DNA of 64,000 nt, from contig NZ_JAFCKT010000010.1 of assembly GCF_018129985.1 (NCBI RefSeq), positions 122,894 to 186,893 on the forward strand, written 5' to 3'. Each line of letters begins with the position of its first letter. Position 1 is the stretch's first letter. The notes under the pieces were generated by a model. It saw only the letters and a list, made by a program, of their open reading frames with translations. It made no database searches and was not told the DNA's origin. A program made the translations under genes and the position numbers. The DNA is from Bradyrhizobium sp. SZCCT0148. Lineage in GTDB: Bacteria; Pseudomonadota; Alphaproteobacteria; Rhizobiales; Xanthobacteraceae. Positions 36,746 through 45,041 of this stretch are shown piece by piece.

Positions 36746-36819
36746 GGCAGATCCTCCTGTTCACGGCGCCTGTTCGCGCCATCGGTCGTCTGCCAAGCCC
36801 GCGCCGCTCGGTGAACACC

Positions 36820-37068
36820 TCAACAACCGCGGCAGATGTTCTTCAGCTTCGCCGCGGTTCGCGCCTCTTCTGCAACGAACGGGTCCTTGTAAGGAGGCCG
36901 GGATGCGTCGTTCTCCACGGCACTGTGCTTCTTCAATTTCGGAGGGAACGCGGCGTCGTAGCAGGCGAGACGTCCGCTGGTGCTTTCGATTACGCGACAA
37001 TCGGATTCAGCGGCGAGCGCGCCGTGCGCAAACGTGCCGAGCGCCAATGCGACCAAAAGGGTTTTCAT
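36820..37068 (-). CDS. Small secreted protein with Cys-rich ends
   Basis: 82 residues. Signal peptide 1-19 (LLVALALGTFAHGALAA). The mature part starts ESDCRVIESTSGRLACYDAAF, a C-x(11)-C-Y-D pattern also seen in small periplasmic proteins of the VasI/type VI-associated kind, and ends in LKNICRGC. Four cysteines in the mature part suggest disulfides. Overlaps the preceding 65-codon gene by four bases. Confidence 0.7.
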   Translation of the reverse strand: MKTLLVALALGTFAHGALAAESDCRVIESTSGRLACYDAAFPPKLKKHSAVENDASRPPYKDPFVAEEARTAAKLKNICRGC

Positions 37069-37262
37069 GTCTCGAACCCATCGAACTCGTCAGGGAGCAG
37101 CAGCCGGCCTTGGGGTGTGCATATGCGCACATCGAGATAGCCTTCCTGCAAGAGTTCCCGCGCCTTCTTCAGGGCAGCGCTGGTCGTATCGCGGCTCAAG
37201 CTGACATATCCGCTTTGATCGCGACCGCTGACCAGATATTGCAGTTGCAGCGCTTTATCCAT
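37065..37262 (-). CDS. Small soluble protein of unknown function
   Basis: 65 residues: a strand-helix-strand pattern, LQLQYLVSGRDQSGYVSL, AALKKARELLQEGY, then LDVRICTPQGRLLLPDEFD. No family known to me. Both ends overlap neighbours (8 bases with the 32-residue membrane peptide upstream, 4 with the secreted protein downstream), so the three form a coupled micro-operon. Confidence 0.65.
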   Translation of the reverse strand: MDKALQLQYLVSGRDQSGYVSLSRDTTSAALKKARELLQEGYLDVRICTPQGRLLLPDEFDGFET

Positions 37263-37353
37263 GCAGGAGAGCCGCCGCCGCTATCAGGAGCAGCAGAAAC
37301 AGCGGCACTATCACCGGCGGCACGATCCAATCGGCCAAACGAAATCGAGGCAT
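37255..37353 (-). CDS. 32-residue single-span membrane peptide
   Basis: ORF ATG 37353 to TAA 37255, below the usual length cut-off. The peptide begins MPRFRLADWIVPP and continues with a ~20-residue hydrophobic helix (VIVPLFLLLLIAAAALL) ending HG. It has an excellent GAGGAGGAGG ribosome site seven bases upstream. Its stop overlaps the start of the next gene by 8 bases (ATGGATAA), the classic arrangement for translational coupling. Nothing similar is known to me by name. Confidence 0.6.
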   Translation of the reverse strand: MPRFRLADWIVPPVIVPLFLLLLIAAAALLHG

Positions 37354-37704
37354 GCACCCTCCTCCTCAGTCGGCGGGAGCGCTCGTGACCCTCAGTCACC
37401 GATGGAAGCCGTGGGAAGGGCGGTGATGCGATGACCCTACGCTTTGCTTGTGCGGATAGCGAGCTTTTAAAGTGCCGTAGGACGTCAGCCAGCCCCGATG
37501 TCAGCGTAAAGGGCCATTGCATGTCGAGAGTTGCGCCTGCGGTCCGCCTCGTTTACGTCATGCCAGGTTCCGTGGCTCTGGGCGGTACTTCTTCAGACCT
37601 GTCGCGATGGTCAAACATAGTGGCAGGAACTCGGAGCCGCCAATTCGCAGCTATGCGTCACGCCAGCGTAACGGGGCGGCGCTCTTAACCTAGGCCTGCC
37701 CTTG
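37354..37704. other. Intergenic, upstream of the micro-operon and the HAD gene
   Basis: 351 bases separating two divergent units. It should hold both promoters, but I found no consensus -35/-10 pair. An 85-codon plus-strand frame (37431-37688) lacks protein-like composition and was left out. Confidence 0.4.
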
Positions 37705-38343
37705 ATGGTTACAATCTTCTTTGATCTCGACGGCACGCTCACCAACCCGAAGCCGGGGATCACGCGCTCGATCCAGTTCGCGCTGGAGCGGCTGGACGTC
37801 GCGGTGCCGAGCGAGGACGAACTGACCTGGTGCATCGGGCCGCCCCTGCACGCCAGCCTCAAGAAGCTCACAGGAACCGACGAACTCGCCGACCGCGCGC
37901 TGCTGCTCTATCGCGAGCGTTTTTCCGATATCGGCCTGTTCGAGAACGAGGCCTATGCCGGCATCGTGGACACGCTGACGACGCTCGCTGCGACCGGCCA
38001 GCGCATGTTCGTTGCGACCAGCAAGCCCGCGGTCTACGCCACCCGCATCGTCGATCATTTTGGCCTGAAGCCCTATTTCGAGCGCGTGTTCGGCTCCGAG
38101 CTTGACGGCACGCGCGTCGACAAGCGCGACCTGCTGCGCTACGCGCTCGACGAGACCAAGGTCGATGCTGGCAGCGCCATCATGATCGGCGACCGCAGCC
38201 ACGACGTGGTCGGCGCCAGGACCAACGGCATGACCGCAATCGGCGTGCTCTACGGCTATGGCAGCGAGGCCGAACTCAGGGACGCCGGCGCCCATCACAT
38301 CTGCGCCGCGCATCCCGAGCTGCTCGGCCATTGCGTAGCCTAA
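37705..38343 (+). CDS. HAD-superfamily hydrolase, phosphoglycolate phosphatase-like
   Basis: 212 residues from the ATG at 37705. HAD motif I FFDLDGTL (nucleophile Asp in DLDGT), motif II VATSKP, motif III Lys in KPYFERVFG, motif IV MIGDRSHDVVGA. The layout (helical cap between I and II, HAD-IA/Gph type) suggests phosphatase activity on a small phosphate such as 2-phosphoglycolate, but substrates of this class vary. Its end overlaps, on the opposite strand, the stop of the aldoxime dehydratase gene by four bases. Confidence 0.88.
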   Translation: MVTIFFDLDGTLTNPKPGITRSIQFALERLDVAVPSEDELTWCIGPPLHASLKKLTGTDELADRALLLYRERFSDIGLFENEAYAGIVDTLTTLAATGQRMFVATSKPAVYATRIVDHFGLKPYFERVFGSELDGTRVDKRDLLRYALDETKVDAGSAIMIGDRSHDVVGARTNGMTAIGVLYGYGSEAELRDAGAHHICAAHPELLGHCVA

Positions 38344-39380
38344 GCGGCGACCGTCTCGACCGCGGCCAGCATGCCTGTCTTCGGATGACAATCCCGGTAT
38401 TCGAAGAACTGCTCGTCCGCGGCTGCCACCGTGACCTCGTGATAGAGCCGTAGCCTGGCTGACGGCCCGAGCGTCGACAGATATTTCATCGCGGCACCAA
38501 AAATCCTGACATGGGTCGGATGCGACTCCGCCCAGCGTTCCAACGCCGCCAGGCTCTTCCACCAACTCTGGCCGTAGGACTTTTCGCTCACGCTGCCATC
38601 GGCTTGAATCACCTGCATGTAGCGGTTGGCATAGCAGCCGATTGCGAGCCCCTGGTCGCGTAGGAAATCCATGCCTTCGCGCAGCACCGGCTCGACATCG
38701 TCGAGATAGAGCTTTCGCTCCGACGCAGCGGTATCGCTCCAATCCTGTCCGGATCGGATCAGGCAGAGATTGTCGTGCGCCGCCACCCGTAGCCGCGCTC
38801 CGTCCCGGATCAGCTCCGGCACGCCGCCAGGCGCCATCGCGTCGGTTTGCGACAGCGGAATACGGTCGCGCATGCCGCCCCAATAAGCGTGCTCCTGCAC
38901 CTCTCCGCTCATGCCGCCGGCAATCGCCGCGATACCCTCGGTCCGGTCGGGCGAGGAGAACAACGTCTCGTGCCGTGCCACAACGGGACGCAGCACCTCG
39001 ATGAAGGTGCCGACGCCCTCGCGCTGCCGTCCGGTCCATGCCGCGCGCGCCGGTTCGAACCAGGCGTCGAAGCGTGCGGTGTCGTCCCAATAGCCAACCG
39101 AAACGATGGTCTCATGGCCGGCCTGGTCGACATAGCGCGCGCGATCCCAATGCAAGGGCCCGCTCTCCGCCGAGAAGCGCTTCGCGATCTCAAGCAATGC
39201 CTCCATTGCGGCCGCCGGCGCCGGGCCGCAATACTGCACGCCGAAATAAGCCATCACGACGCGGCTCACGGCCAGTTTGTAGCGCGCGACGAAAGACGGA
39301 TACGGCGGCTGGTAATCATCAGGCACGCGCTTGTGGCGCGTGCGCACGGTCTCGAGATGCTGAGGAATTGCAGATTCCAT
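38340..39380 (-). CDS. Aldoxime dehydratase (heme)
   Basis: 346 residues from the ATG at 39380 (GAGGGGA upstream). Heme enzyme that dehydrates aldoximes to nitriles; OxdA/OxdRE are about 353 residues. Conserved sites are RDRIP (R171/R173), LIRSGQDW (S210), the HPTH motif (H287/H290, one being the proximal heme ligand) and LRLYHEV (H314, distal His). It follows the nitrilase gene by 28 bases in the same operon, which would complete aldoxime to nitrile to carboxylate. Residue roles are by comparison with OxdRE, not tested. Confidence 0.9.
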   Translation of the reverse strand: MESAIPQHLETVRTRHKRVPDDYQPPYPSFVARYKLAVSRVVMAYFGVQYCGPAPAAAMEALLEIAKRFSAESGPLHWDRARYVDQAGHETIVSVGYWDDTARFDAWFEPARAAWTGRQREGVGTFIEVLRPVVARHETLFSSPDRTEGIAAIAGGMSGEVQEHAYWGGMRDRIPLSQTDAMAPGGVPELIRDGARLRVAAHDNLCLIRSGQDWSDTAASERKLYLDDVEPVLREGMDFLRDQGLAIGCYANRYMQVIQADGSVSEKSYGQSWWKSLAALERWAESHPTHVRIFGAAMKYLSTLGPSARLRLYHEVTVAAADEQFFEYRDCHPKTGMLAAVETVAA

Positions 39381-39408
39381 GATCGTCCCCTCCCCTCGCC
39401 CCCGGTGA

Positions 39409-40425
39409 TCAGCTCGCCGCCGCGGCAATGTCCGTGGGCTCGACGGCATCCGCCGGCAATGCGAACTGCTCGACGCGCTGATACCGCTTCTTGTTGAGCA
39501 GCAGCCGCGTCACGTCGGGGCGCGAATAATGCCCGGCCGGATCCGCCGCGTTCTTGGCGACGCCGATGGCGCCGAGATCGATCTCGGCGATTAATAGTCC
39601 CTCCTGGTCCGGCGCGAGCTTGTCGCCGATCTGGCTGCCGTCCGGCCCGTAGATCGCAGCAAAGCCGCCGCCGGCATGCAGCAGCGCGTGCTTGTCCGGC
39701 CGGTCGCAGAGCTCGTCGATCATCGCTTGCGACACCGTCGCGCAGGGCGCGAGCACGAAGCAGGAGCCCTCCACTGCATAAACGCGCGAGGCAGCGTTGT
39801 TGACCTCCGCCCCAAGCGCCGGCGCGAAGGGGTCGTAGAGCGAGAAGCTCGGCCAGGCCGCGACGTGCACCTGCTCGTTCTGGGCGTACATCGCGTATTT
39901 CGACAGCGGCTGAAGATGCTCCCAACAACACAGCGCGCCGATCCGGCCGATGTCCGGCCTCGCGTGCACGGCGAGATCGCTACCGTCGCCCTCGCCGTAG
40001 ACGGTGCGCTCGGCATGTGTCGGCCGCAGCTTGCGGCGCTTGGCGATGGTCTCGCCATCGGGCCCGATCAGCCATTGCGCCAGATAGAGGCTACCGCCAT
40101 CGCGTTCGGACAGGCCGAGCACCGCGGTGAGCCTTGCTGTCCGCGCGGCATCGCGCAGCCGAGCGGCCTGCGGACTGTCATAAGACAGCGAATTGTCGAA
40201 ATAGCGCTGCACGAAGCCGCGCCCGATCGCCCAGGCCGGCGAATCCATCCAGATGTGCCAGGGGTAGCCGGGGATGAAGGCCTCCGGAAAGGCGATCAAC
40301 TTGGCCCCTTTCTCGGCTGCTTCTTTGATCAGCGCGATCGACTTGTCGATGGAGGCGTCGAGATCGAGCCAGGCCGGCGCCGCCTGCACCACCGCCACCT
40401 TGTATTTCGGATGTTCGATGCCCAT
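39409..40425 (-). CDS. Nitrilase
   Basis: 338 residues. Carbon-nitrogen hydrolase converting nitriles to acids and ammonia. The triad is E48 (FPEAFIPGYP), K132 (KRRKLRPTHAER) and C167 (CCWEHLQPL). The CWEHLQPL and PTHAER forms are those of true nitrilases (EC 3.5.5) rather than amidases. First gene of the nit-oxd operon, divergent from an AraC regulator. Aromatic or aliphatic preference not predictable. Confidence 0.93.
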   Translation of the reverse strand: MGIEHPKYKVAVVQAAPAWLDLDASIDKSIALIKEAAEKGAKLIAFPEAFIPGYPWHIWMDSPAWAIGRGFVQRYFDNSLSYDSPQAARLRDAARTARLTAVLGLSERDGGSLYLAQWLIGPDGETIAKRRKLRPTHAERTVYGEGDGSDLAVHARPDIGRIGALCCWEHLQPLSKYAMYAQNEQVHVAAWPSFSLYDPFAPALGAEVNNAASRVYAVEGSCFVLAPCATVSQAMIDELCDRPDKHALLHAGGGFAAIYGPDGSQIGDKLAPDQEGLLIAEIDLGAIGVAKNAADPAGHYSRPDVTRLLLNKKRYQRVEQFALPADAVEPTDIAAAAS

Positions 40426-40622
40426 TGCCGCCTCCCTTGCCGGTTGATCGGAAGCCGTCTCCGATGCAGTCTATTGGGCCAAAGCGCGCGACCGGACGCT
40501 CGACCGCGGCGGAACAAAAACTCGACCGGCCAGGATTTCGGGTCCGGTACGGGATTTGCCTCCGGTCACGCCGGATCCGCCCACAGGTGATGTTGCTGGA
40601 CAGGAAAAGGGAGGCTGGCCAG

Positions 40623-41579
40623 ATGCCAATCCAGTTCACGACGGACGGCAGCCCCGGCTACCGGCGGCTCGCGCTCTGGCAGGACATCGTCTGCGACGTT
40701 TTCGTCGGGCTCGACTGCAAGTCCGATCTCGGCAGCGCCTTTCGCGGCTCGGTCACGCAAGTCCCGCTCGGCAAGGCCGCATGCTCCGAGGTCTGCTCCG
40801 ACCGTCAGCATGTCCTCCGCACGCCCTCCCGCATCGCGCGCTCCGATCAGGATTTTGTCCTGGTCGCGCTCGGTCATCACGGCGACGGCGGGGTGGTGCA
40901 GGACGGCCGCGAGACCGTGATCCATCCGGGCGAGTTCGCGCTCTACGACACCACGCGACCCTATGAGCTGAAGTTCAACGACGCCTTCACGCAGACCATC
41001 TTCAAGGTGCCGCACGAGATGTTGCGGCGCCGGCTCGACGGCAGTGAAACGTTGACGGCGATGTCGTTCGGCGCCGAGGCACCGCTCGAGCGGCTCGCCT
41101 ATGACTTCATCTTCCGGCTTTGCCAGAGCGCCGACCGCCTCGCCCCTGGCAACGCCGCCGTCCTGTCCGAACAGGCCGTCGACCTGCTCGCGATGGCGCT
41201 GAGCGAACGGCTGGGCAAGACGTCGCTGCCGTCCTCGACCCACCGCTCCGCGCTGGTCTTCCGGCTCAAGGCGCACATCCGCGCCCACCTGGCCGATCCC
41301 GACCTGACATTGTCGGACACTGCGGCTGCGCTCGGCATCTCGCCGCGCTACGTGAACGACCTTCTCGCCGACGAGCAGACCTCGTTTCAGCGTTACGTGC
41401 TGGCCGAGCGCCTTGCGCAATGCCGTCGCGACCTCGCCTCGCCGGCGCTCGTCCATCGCCACATCAGCGAGATCGCCTTTGCCTGGGGTTTCAACGACCT
41501 CTCGCATTTCGGGCGCGTCTTCCGCGACCATTTCGGCATGTCGCCGCGCGATTTCAGGCAGAGCCAGCTGCGTCACTAA
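40623..41579 (+). CDS. AraC-family regulator, probably of the nitrilase operon
   Basis: 318 residues from the ATG at 40623 (GGGAGG nine bases upstream; the frame is open further). The N-terminal part is an AraC-binding-like ligand domain (LALGHHGDGGVVQDGRETVIHPGEFALYDTTRPYEL at ~40870-40970). The C-terminal ~100 residues are a double helix-turn-helix (LTLSDTAAALGISPRYVNDLL, then HISEIAFAWGFNDLSHFGRVFRDHFG). Such NitR/OxdR-type regulators activate nitrilase and oxd operons; the 197-base divergent gap fits. Confidence 0.9.
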   Translation: MPIQFTTDGSPGYRRLALWQDIVCDVFVGLDCKSDLGSAFRGSVTQVPLGKAACSEVCSDRQHVLRTPSRIARSDQDFVLVALGHHGDGGVVQDGRETVIHPGEFALYDTTRPYELKFNDAFTQTIFKVPHEMLRRRLDGSETLTAMSFGAEAPLERLAYDFIFRLCQSADRLAPGNAAVLSEQAVDLLAMALSERLGKTSLPSSTHRSALVFRLKAHIRAHLADPDLTLSDTAAALGISPRYVNDLLADEQTSFQRYVLAERLAQCRRDLASPALVHRHISEIAFAWGFNDLSHFGRVFRDHFGMSPRDFRQSQLRH

Positions 41580-41770
41580 GTTCGGTCAGCGGGAGCGTCC
41601 CTGGAGATTTCCGGCACGAAGGCGACGCTGTGATGCAGCGATGTCGCGCCTCGGGACATCACGCGGCCGAGCGCCCTCCGTTTGCAGAATTCCGATAGGA
41701 AAGCTTACGAGCCATTCAGCTTCGGCGCCTAAAATGAAGGGGTTCGTCCACAAGCTTGCCGGAAAGCCGC

Positions 41771-43165
41771 ATGTCCCTGTTCGCCAATGCCGACCGCAAG
41801 CACTCGATCGCCGCACTGAAGGTATCCAATGCCGCGCCGGACCAACTGATAGCGTTGCAAGCCCGCGACGAAGCTCTGGCGACATACATCGAGGCCTTGG
41901 CCGAAGGCAATTTCCTCGCACCCGGTTGCGACGGAGACGATCGCTTGTCCAAGGCCGTCTCGAAGCTCGCGGCGAGATTGGCCGGTGATGCCTCCAACAA
42001 GCTCGACGCCATCGTGGATCTCAACGTCCAGAGCAATGAAACCGCGATTTCCGCAGCCCGGATGCTTACCGCCTGCGGGGAAGTCGATCAACGCACGCAA
42101 GCCCTCGCCGCTGCCAGCGAAGAGATGGTCGCTTCGGTGGGCCAGATCCGATCCAATGCCGAGGATGCGGCTGCAAGCGCCGCGCAGATGAAGGTCGGCG
42201 CCGAACAGGGAATGTCCACCGTCCGGCTCGCAGCGAGGGCGATGGAGCGGGTCGAGGCGACTGCGAACGACGCGTCGGACAAGATCCTGGCCCTCAGTGC
42301 CGCATCCGAAGAAATCGGCGCCATCGTGGGTTCGATCGATGCGATTGCAAGGCAAACCAACCTTCTGGCGCTGAACGCGACGATCGAAGCCGCACGCGCC
42401 GGCGAAGCTGGACGTGGCTTTGCCGTGGTCGCCTCGGAGGTCAAGGGACTGTCGCAACAGACCGGCAAGGCGACCGAGGACATTCGCGAGCGGATCCAGC
42501 GCCTGAGAGATGAGGTCGAACTCATCGTAACCGCCATGGCCGGTTGCAAGTCTGCGGCCGCCGAGAGCAAGGGCGTCGTTACGCAACTGGGCGAGGAGAT
42601 GTCCAGCGTCGAAGCTCGGACAGTCACCCTGACGGGCGGCATGGACGAGATCGCCAACATCCTCAATCAGCAGACCGAGGCGTCTCGCGAAGTGGCCGAA
42701 GGCATCGCGGCGATTGCGCGGATGACGCTGGCGAACGTCGATCAGATCAAGAGCATTTCCTCTCAGCTCGACGTCTCCCAGGGGATCGCCGGAAGGCAGC
42801 TTCAGGACATTGCCGGCCTGTCTTTCGACAACAAGATTCCGCGGCTCGCCAAGGCGGACCACGTCATCTGGAAGAAGCGCCTTGCAGACATGGCGATCGG
42901 CCGCGCGACGCTGAAGGCCGATGAACTCGCAGATCATCATTCCTGCCGATTGGGCAAATGGTACTACGGCGATGGATCTCTGACGATGCGCGGTCATCGG
43001 GCGTTCGGACCGCTCGAAAAGCCGCACGCCCTTGTTCACGACCACGGAAAACGGGCTGCGAAGCTTTTCGCGGACGGCGACCTCGCCGGCGCCCTCAGGG
43101 AAATCGCGCTCGTCGAAGAGGCATCGGCCGACGTGCTGAGACTTCTTGACGACCTTAGTCGCTGA
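41771..43165 (+). CDS. Soluble methyl-accepting chemotaxis protein with CZB domain
   Basis: 464 residues from the ATG at 41771. No membrane helix or HAMP, so a cytoplasmic chemoreceptor. The MCP signalling hairpin tip is IVGSIDAIARQTNLLALNATIEAARAGEAGRGFAVVA (read at ~42325-42430). The C-terminal ~115 residues form a chemoreceptor zinc-binding (CZB) domain: H in ADHVIWKKRL, C in HHSCRLGKWYYG, H in GHRAFG or HALVHDHGK. CZB domains bind Zn with high affinity and respond to zinc or hypochlorite. No che genes adjacent. Confidence 0.9.
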   Translation: MSLFANADRKHSIAALKVSNAAPDQLIALQARDEALATYIEALAEGNFLAPGCDGDDRLSKAVSKLAARLAGDASNKLDAIVDLNVQSNETAISAARMLTACGEVDQRTQALAAASEEMVASVGQIRSNAEDAAASAAQMKVGAEQGMSTVRLAARAMERVEATANDASDKILALSAASEEIGAIVGSIDAIARQTNLLALNATIEAARAGEAGRGFAVVASEVKGLSQQTGKATEDIRERIQRLRDEVELIVTAMAGCKSAAAESKGVVTQLGEEMSSVEARTVTLTGGMDEIANILNQQTEASREVAEGIAAIARMTLANVDQIKSISSQLDVSQGIAGRQLQDIAGLSFDNKIPRLAKADHVIWKKRLADMAIGRATLKADELADHHSCRLGKWYYGDGSLTMRGHRAFGPLEKPHALVHDHGKRAAKLFADGDLAGALREIALVEEASADVLRLLDDLSR

Positions 43166-43339
43166 GGTCCGGCCGCGCGCGGCGATCACGGCCGCGAGCC
43201 TGCAAATCACGACGGCGTAGCGCGTCGACTGAACGCAGGGCCGCCATGTGCGCGCGCAATGGTCCGGGCCGAATCCCTGCGCTACCATCGGCCAACGCCG
43301 ACGCGCGCCGCAAACAGCGCTCAGCCAGGGAGCATATCG

Positions 43340-44365
43340 ATGGAATACCGACGCTTGGGCCGGTCAGGCCTCATGGTGCCCGCTCTGAGCCTTGGCACCG
43401 GCACTTTCGGCGGCGTCGGTCGCCTCGCGGCGTGGGGCACGACGGATGCGACCGAAGCGAGGCGCCTGCTGGACATCTGCCTCGAGGCCGGCGTGTCGAT
43501 GTTCGACACCGCTGACGTCTATTCGCTCGGCGAGTCCGAGCGGGTGCTCGGCGAAGCCATCAAGGGCCGCCGGGACAAGGTGCTGATCTCGACCAAGGCC
43601 ACCTTCCGCTTCGGCGATGGTCCCAACGATATCGGCTCGTCACGGCAGCATCTGCTCGCAGCCATCGACGCTTCGCTGAGCCGGCTCGGTACCGACCACA
43701 TCGACCTGTTCCAGCTGCACGGCTTCGATGCCTTCACTCCGCCCGAAGAGGTGCTTTCGACGCTCGACGTGCTCGTGCGCGCCGGCAAGATCCGCTATGT
43801 CGGCGTTTCCAATTTTTCCGGCTGGCACCTGATGAAGTCGCTCTCTGTTGCCGACAAGCACGGATTTCCGCGCTACGTCGCCAACCAGACCTATTATTCG
43901 CTGATCGGGCGCGATTACGAATGGGAGTTGATGCCGCTCGGCCTCGACCAGGGATTAGGTGCCGTGGTTTGGTCGCCGCTCGGATGGGGACGCCTCACCG
44001 GCAAGATTCGCCGAGATCAGCCGAAGCCCGAGGTCAGCCGCCTGCCCAAGACCGCCGAGTTCGGCCCGCCCGTGCCGGACGAGCACGTCTATCGCGTCGT
44101 CGACGCCATCGACGAGGTCGCGAAGGAGACCGGCAGGAGCGTCACGCAGATCGCGCTGAACTGGCTGCTGCAGCGCCCGACCGTGTCGACGCTCATCATC
44201 GGCGCGCGCAACGAGACGCAGCTGCGCGAAAATCTCGGCGCAATCGGCTGGTCCCTGACCAAGGACCAGATCGCAAAGCTCGACGCGGCCAGCAAGGTGA
44301 CGCTGCCCTATCCGTACTGGCACCAGCGCACGACCTTCACCGACCGCAATCCGCCGGCGGTGTAG
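43340..44365 (+). CDS. Aldo/keto reductase
   Basis: 341 residues, TIM-barrel NADPH-dependent oxidoreductase. Tetrad: Asp and Tyr in FDTADVYSLGESE, Lys in ISTKATF, His in LFQLHGFD. It opens MEYRRLGRSGLMVPALSLGTGTFG and has the C-terminal IIGARNETQLRENLGAI, as in the AKR YajO/oxidoreductase subgroup. Carbonyl substrate unknown. Confidence 0.93.
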   Translation: MEYRRLGRSGLMVPALSLGTGTFGGVGRLAAWGTTDATEARRLLDICLEAGVSMFDTADVYSLGESERVLGEAIKGRRDKVLISTKATFRFGDGPNDIGSSRQHLLAAIDASLSRLGTDHIDLFQLHGFDAFTPPEEVLSTLDVLVRAGKIRYVGVSNFSGWHLMKSLSVADKHGFPRYVANQTYYSLIGRDYEWELMPLGLDQGLGAVVWSPLGWGRLTGKIRRDQPKPEVSRLPKTAEFGPPVPDEHVYRVVDAIDEVAKETGRSVTQIALNWLLQRPTVSTLIIGARNETQLRENLGAIGWSLTKDQIAKLDAASKVTLPYPYWHQRTTFTDRNPPAV

Positions 44366-44437
44366 CGGCCCGCCCTTGAGCTGCATCAAGCCGGCGCATC
44401 GCAGCCGTGGCATCGTGCCTTGTCGCGAGGGCTCCCG

Positions 44438-44602
44438 ATGCGCCGACTTGCCATGAAGGCCCTGTTCACGGCCCTCAATCTGAGCCGCGCCGAAGGGAAG
44501 CGGATCGATTGGGATCGCCGCATCCTGATCTTCTCGACGGGAGTCACGATCGCCTTGATCACACTCTACGTCTGGGCCAAAGCAACCTCGCGCTGGGAAT
44601 GA
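44438..44602 (+). CDS. Small single-span membrane protein
   Basis: 54 residues. A basic N-terminal helix (LFTALNLSRAEGKRIDWDRR) is followed by one membrane span (ILIFSTGVTIALITLYVWA) and a short basic end. It is immediately upstream of a cytochrome c gene, with which it overlaps if the latter starts at 44599. No family known to me. Start could also be 44420 or 44453. Confidence 0.6.
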   Translation: MRRLAMKALFTALNLSRAEGKRIDWDRRILIFSTGVTIALITLYVWAKATSRWE

Positions 44603-44613
44603 CGGAGGGCGCG

Positions 44614-44952
44614 ATGAACAGGTTCGCACCGGCGCTGCTGGCCATTGGTGTTCTGTGGAGCAGCGAGAGTGAGGCCCTGGACCTCGAACAGCGCCGCGTT
44701 GAAGCAATGCTGCAGCGGATGTGCGCGCGGTGCCACGCGGTCGGCCGGACGGGCACGAGCCCCAACGCGTTGGCAACGCCGTTCCGGTATCTCGGCGAGA
44801 ACAAACTCTACGACCCCGACTTCACGCAGCGTCTCCAGGACGGCTACAGCAGCATTCACCGTGCCATGCCGACGGCCCGATTCAGCCGCGAAGACGCCGA
44901 GGCCGTGGTAAGCTACCTCAGGGCGATTCAGGAACCGCGTAAGGCGAAATAG
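44614..44952 (+). CDS. Small periplasmic c-type cytochrome
   Basis: 112 residues from the ATG at 44614, preceded by GGAGGG. Signal peptide ~1-21. Heme-binding C37-x-x-C40-H41 (CARCH), with Met in HRAMPTARF as probable sixth ligand. Single-heme, class I-like electron carrier. It pairs with the preceding 54-residue membrane protein; no oxidase or dehydrogenase gene is adjacent, so the redox partner is unknown. Confidence 0.88.
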   Translation: MNRFAPALLAIGVLWSSESEALDLEQRRVEAMLQRMCARCHAVGRTGTSPNALATPFRYLGENKLYDPDFTQRLQDGYSSIHRAMPTARFSREDAEAVVSYLRAIQEPRKAK

Positions 44953-45041
44953 GGCTGAACGGCTGCAGCTTCGACTGGAACCATCCCGGGTTGGTTCAAG
45001 TTGCGGACCAGCAAACCCGCCTCAACCGAATACGCTCCACG

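Noticed and set aside
37431..37688. 85-codon plus-strand frame before the HAD gene
   Set aside because: No protein-like pattern and it lies in the promoter gap of divergent genes.
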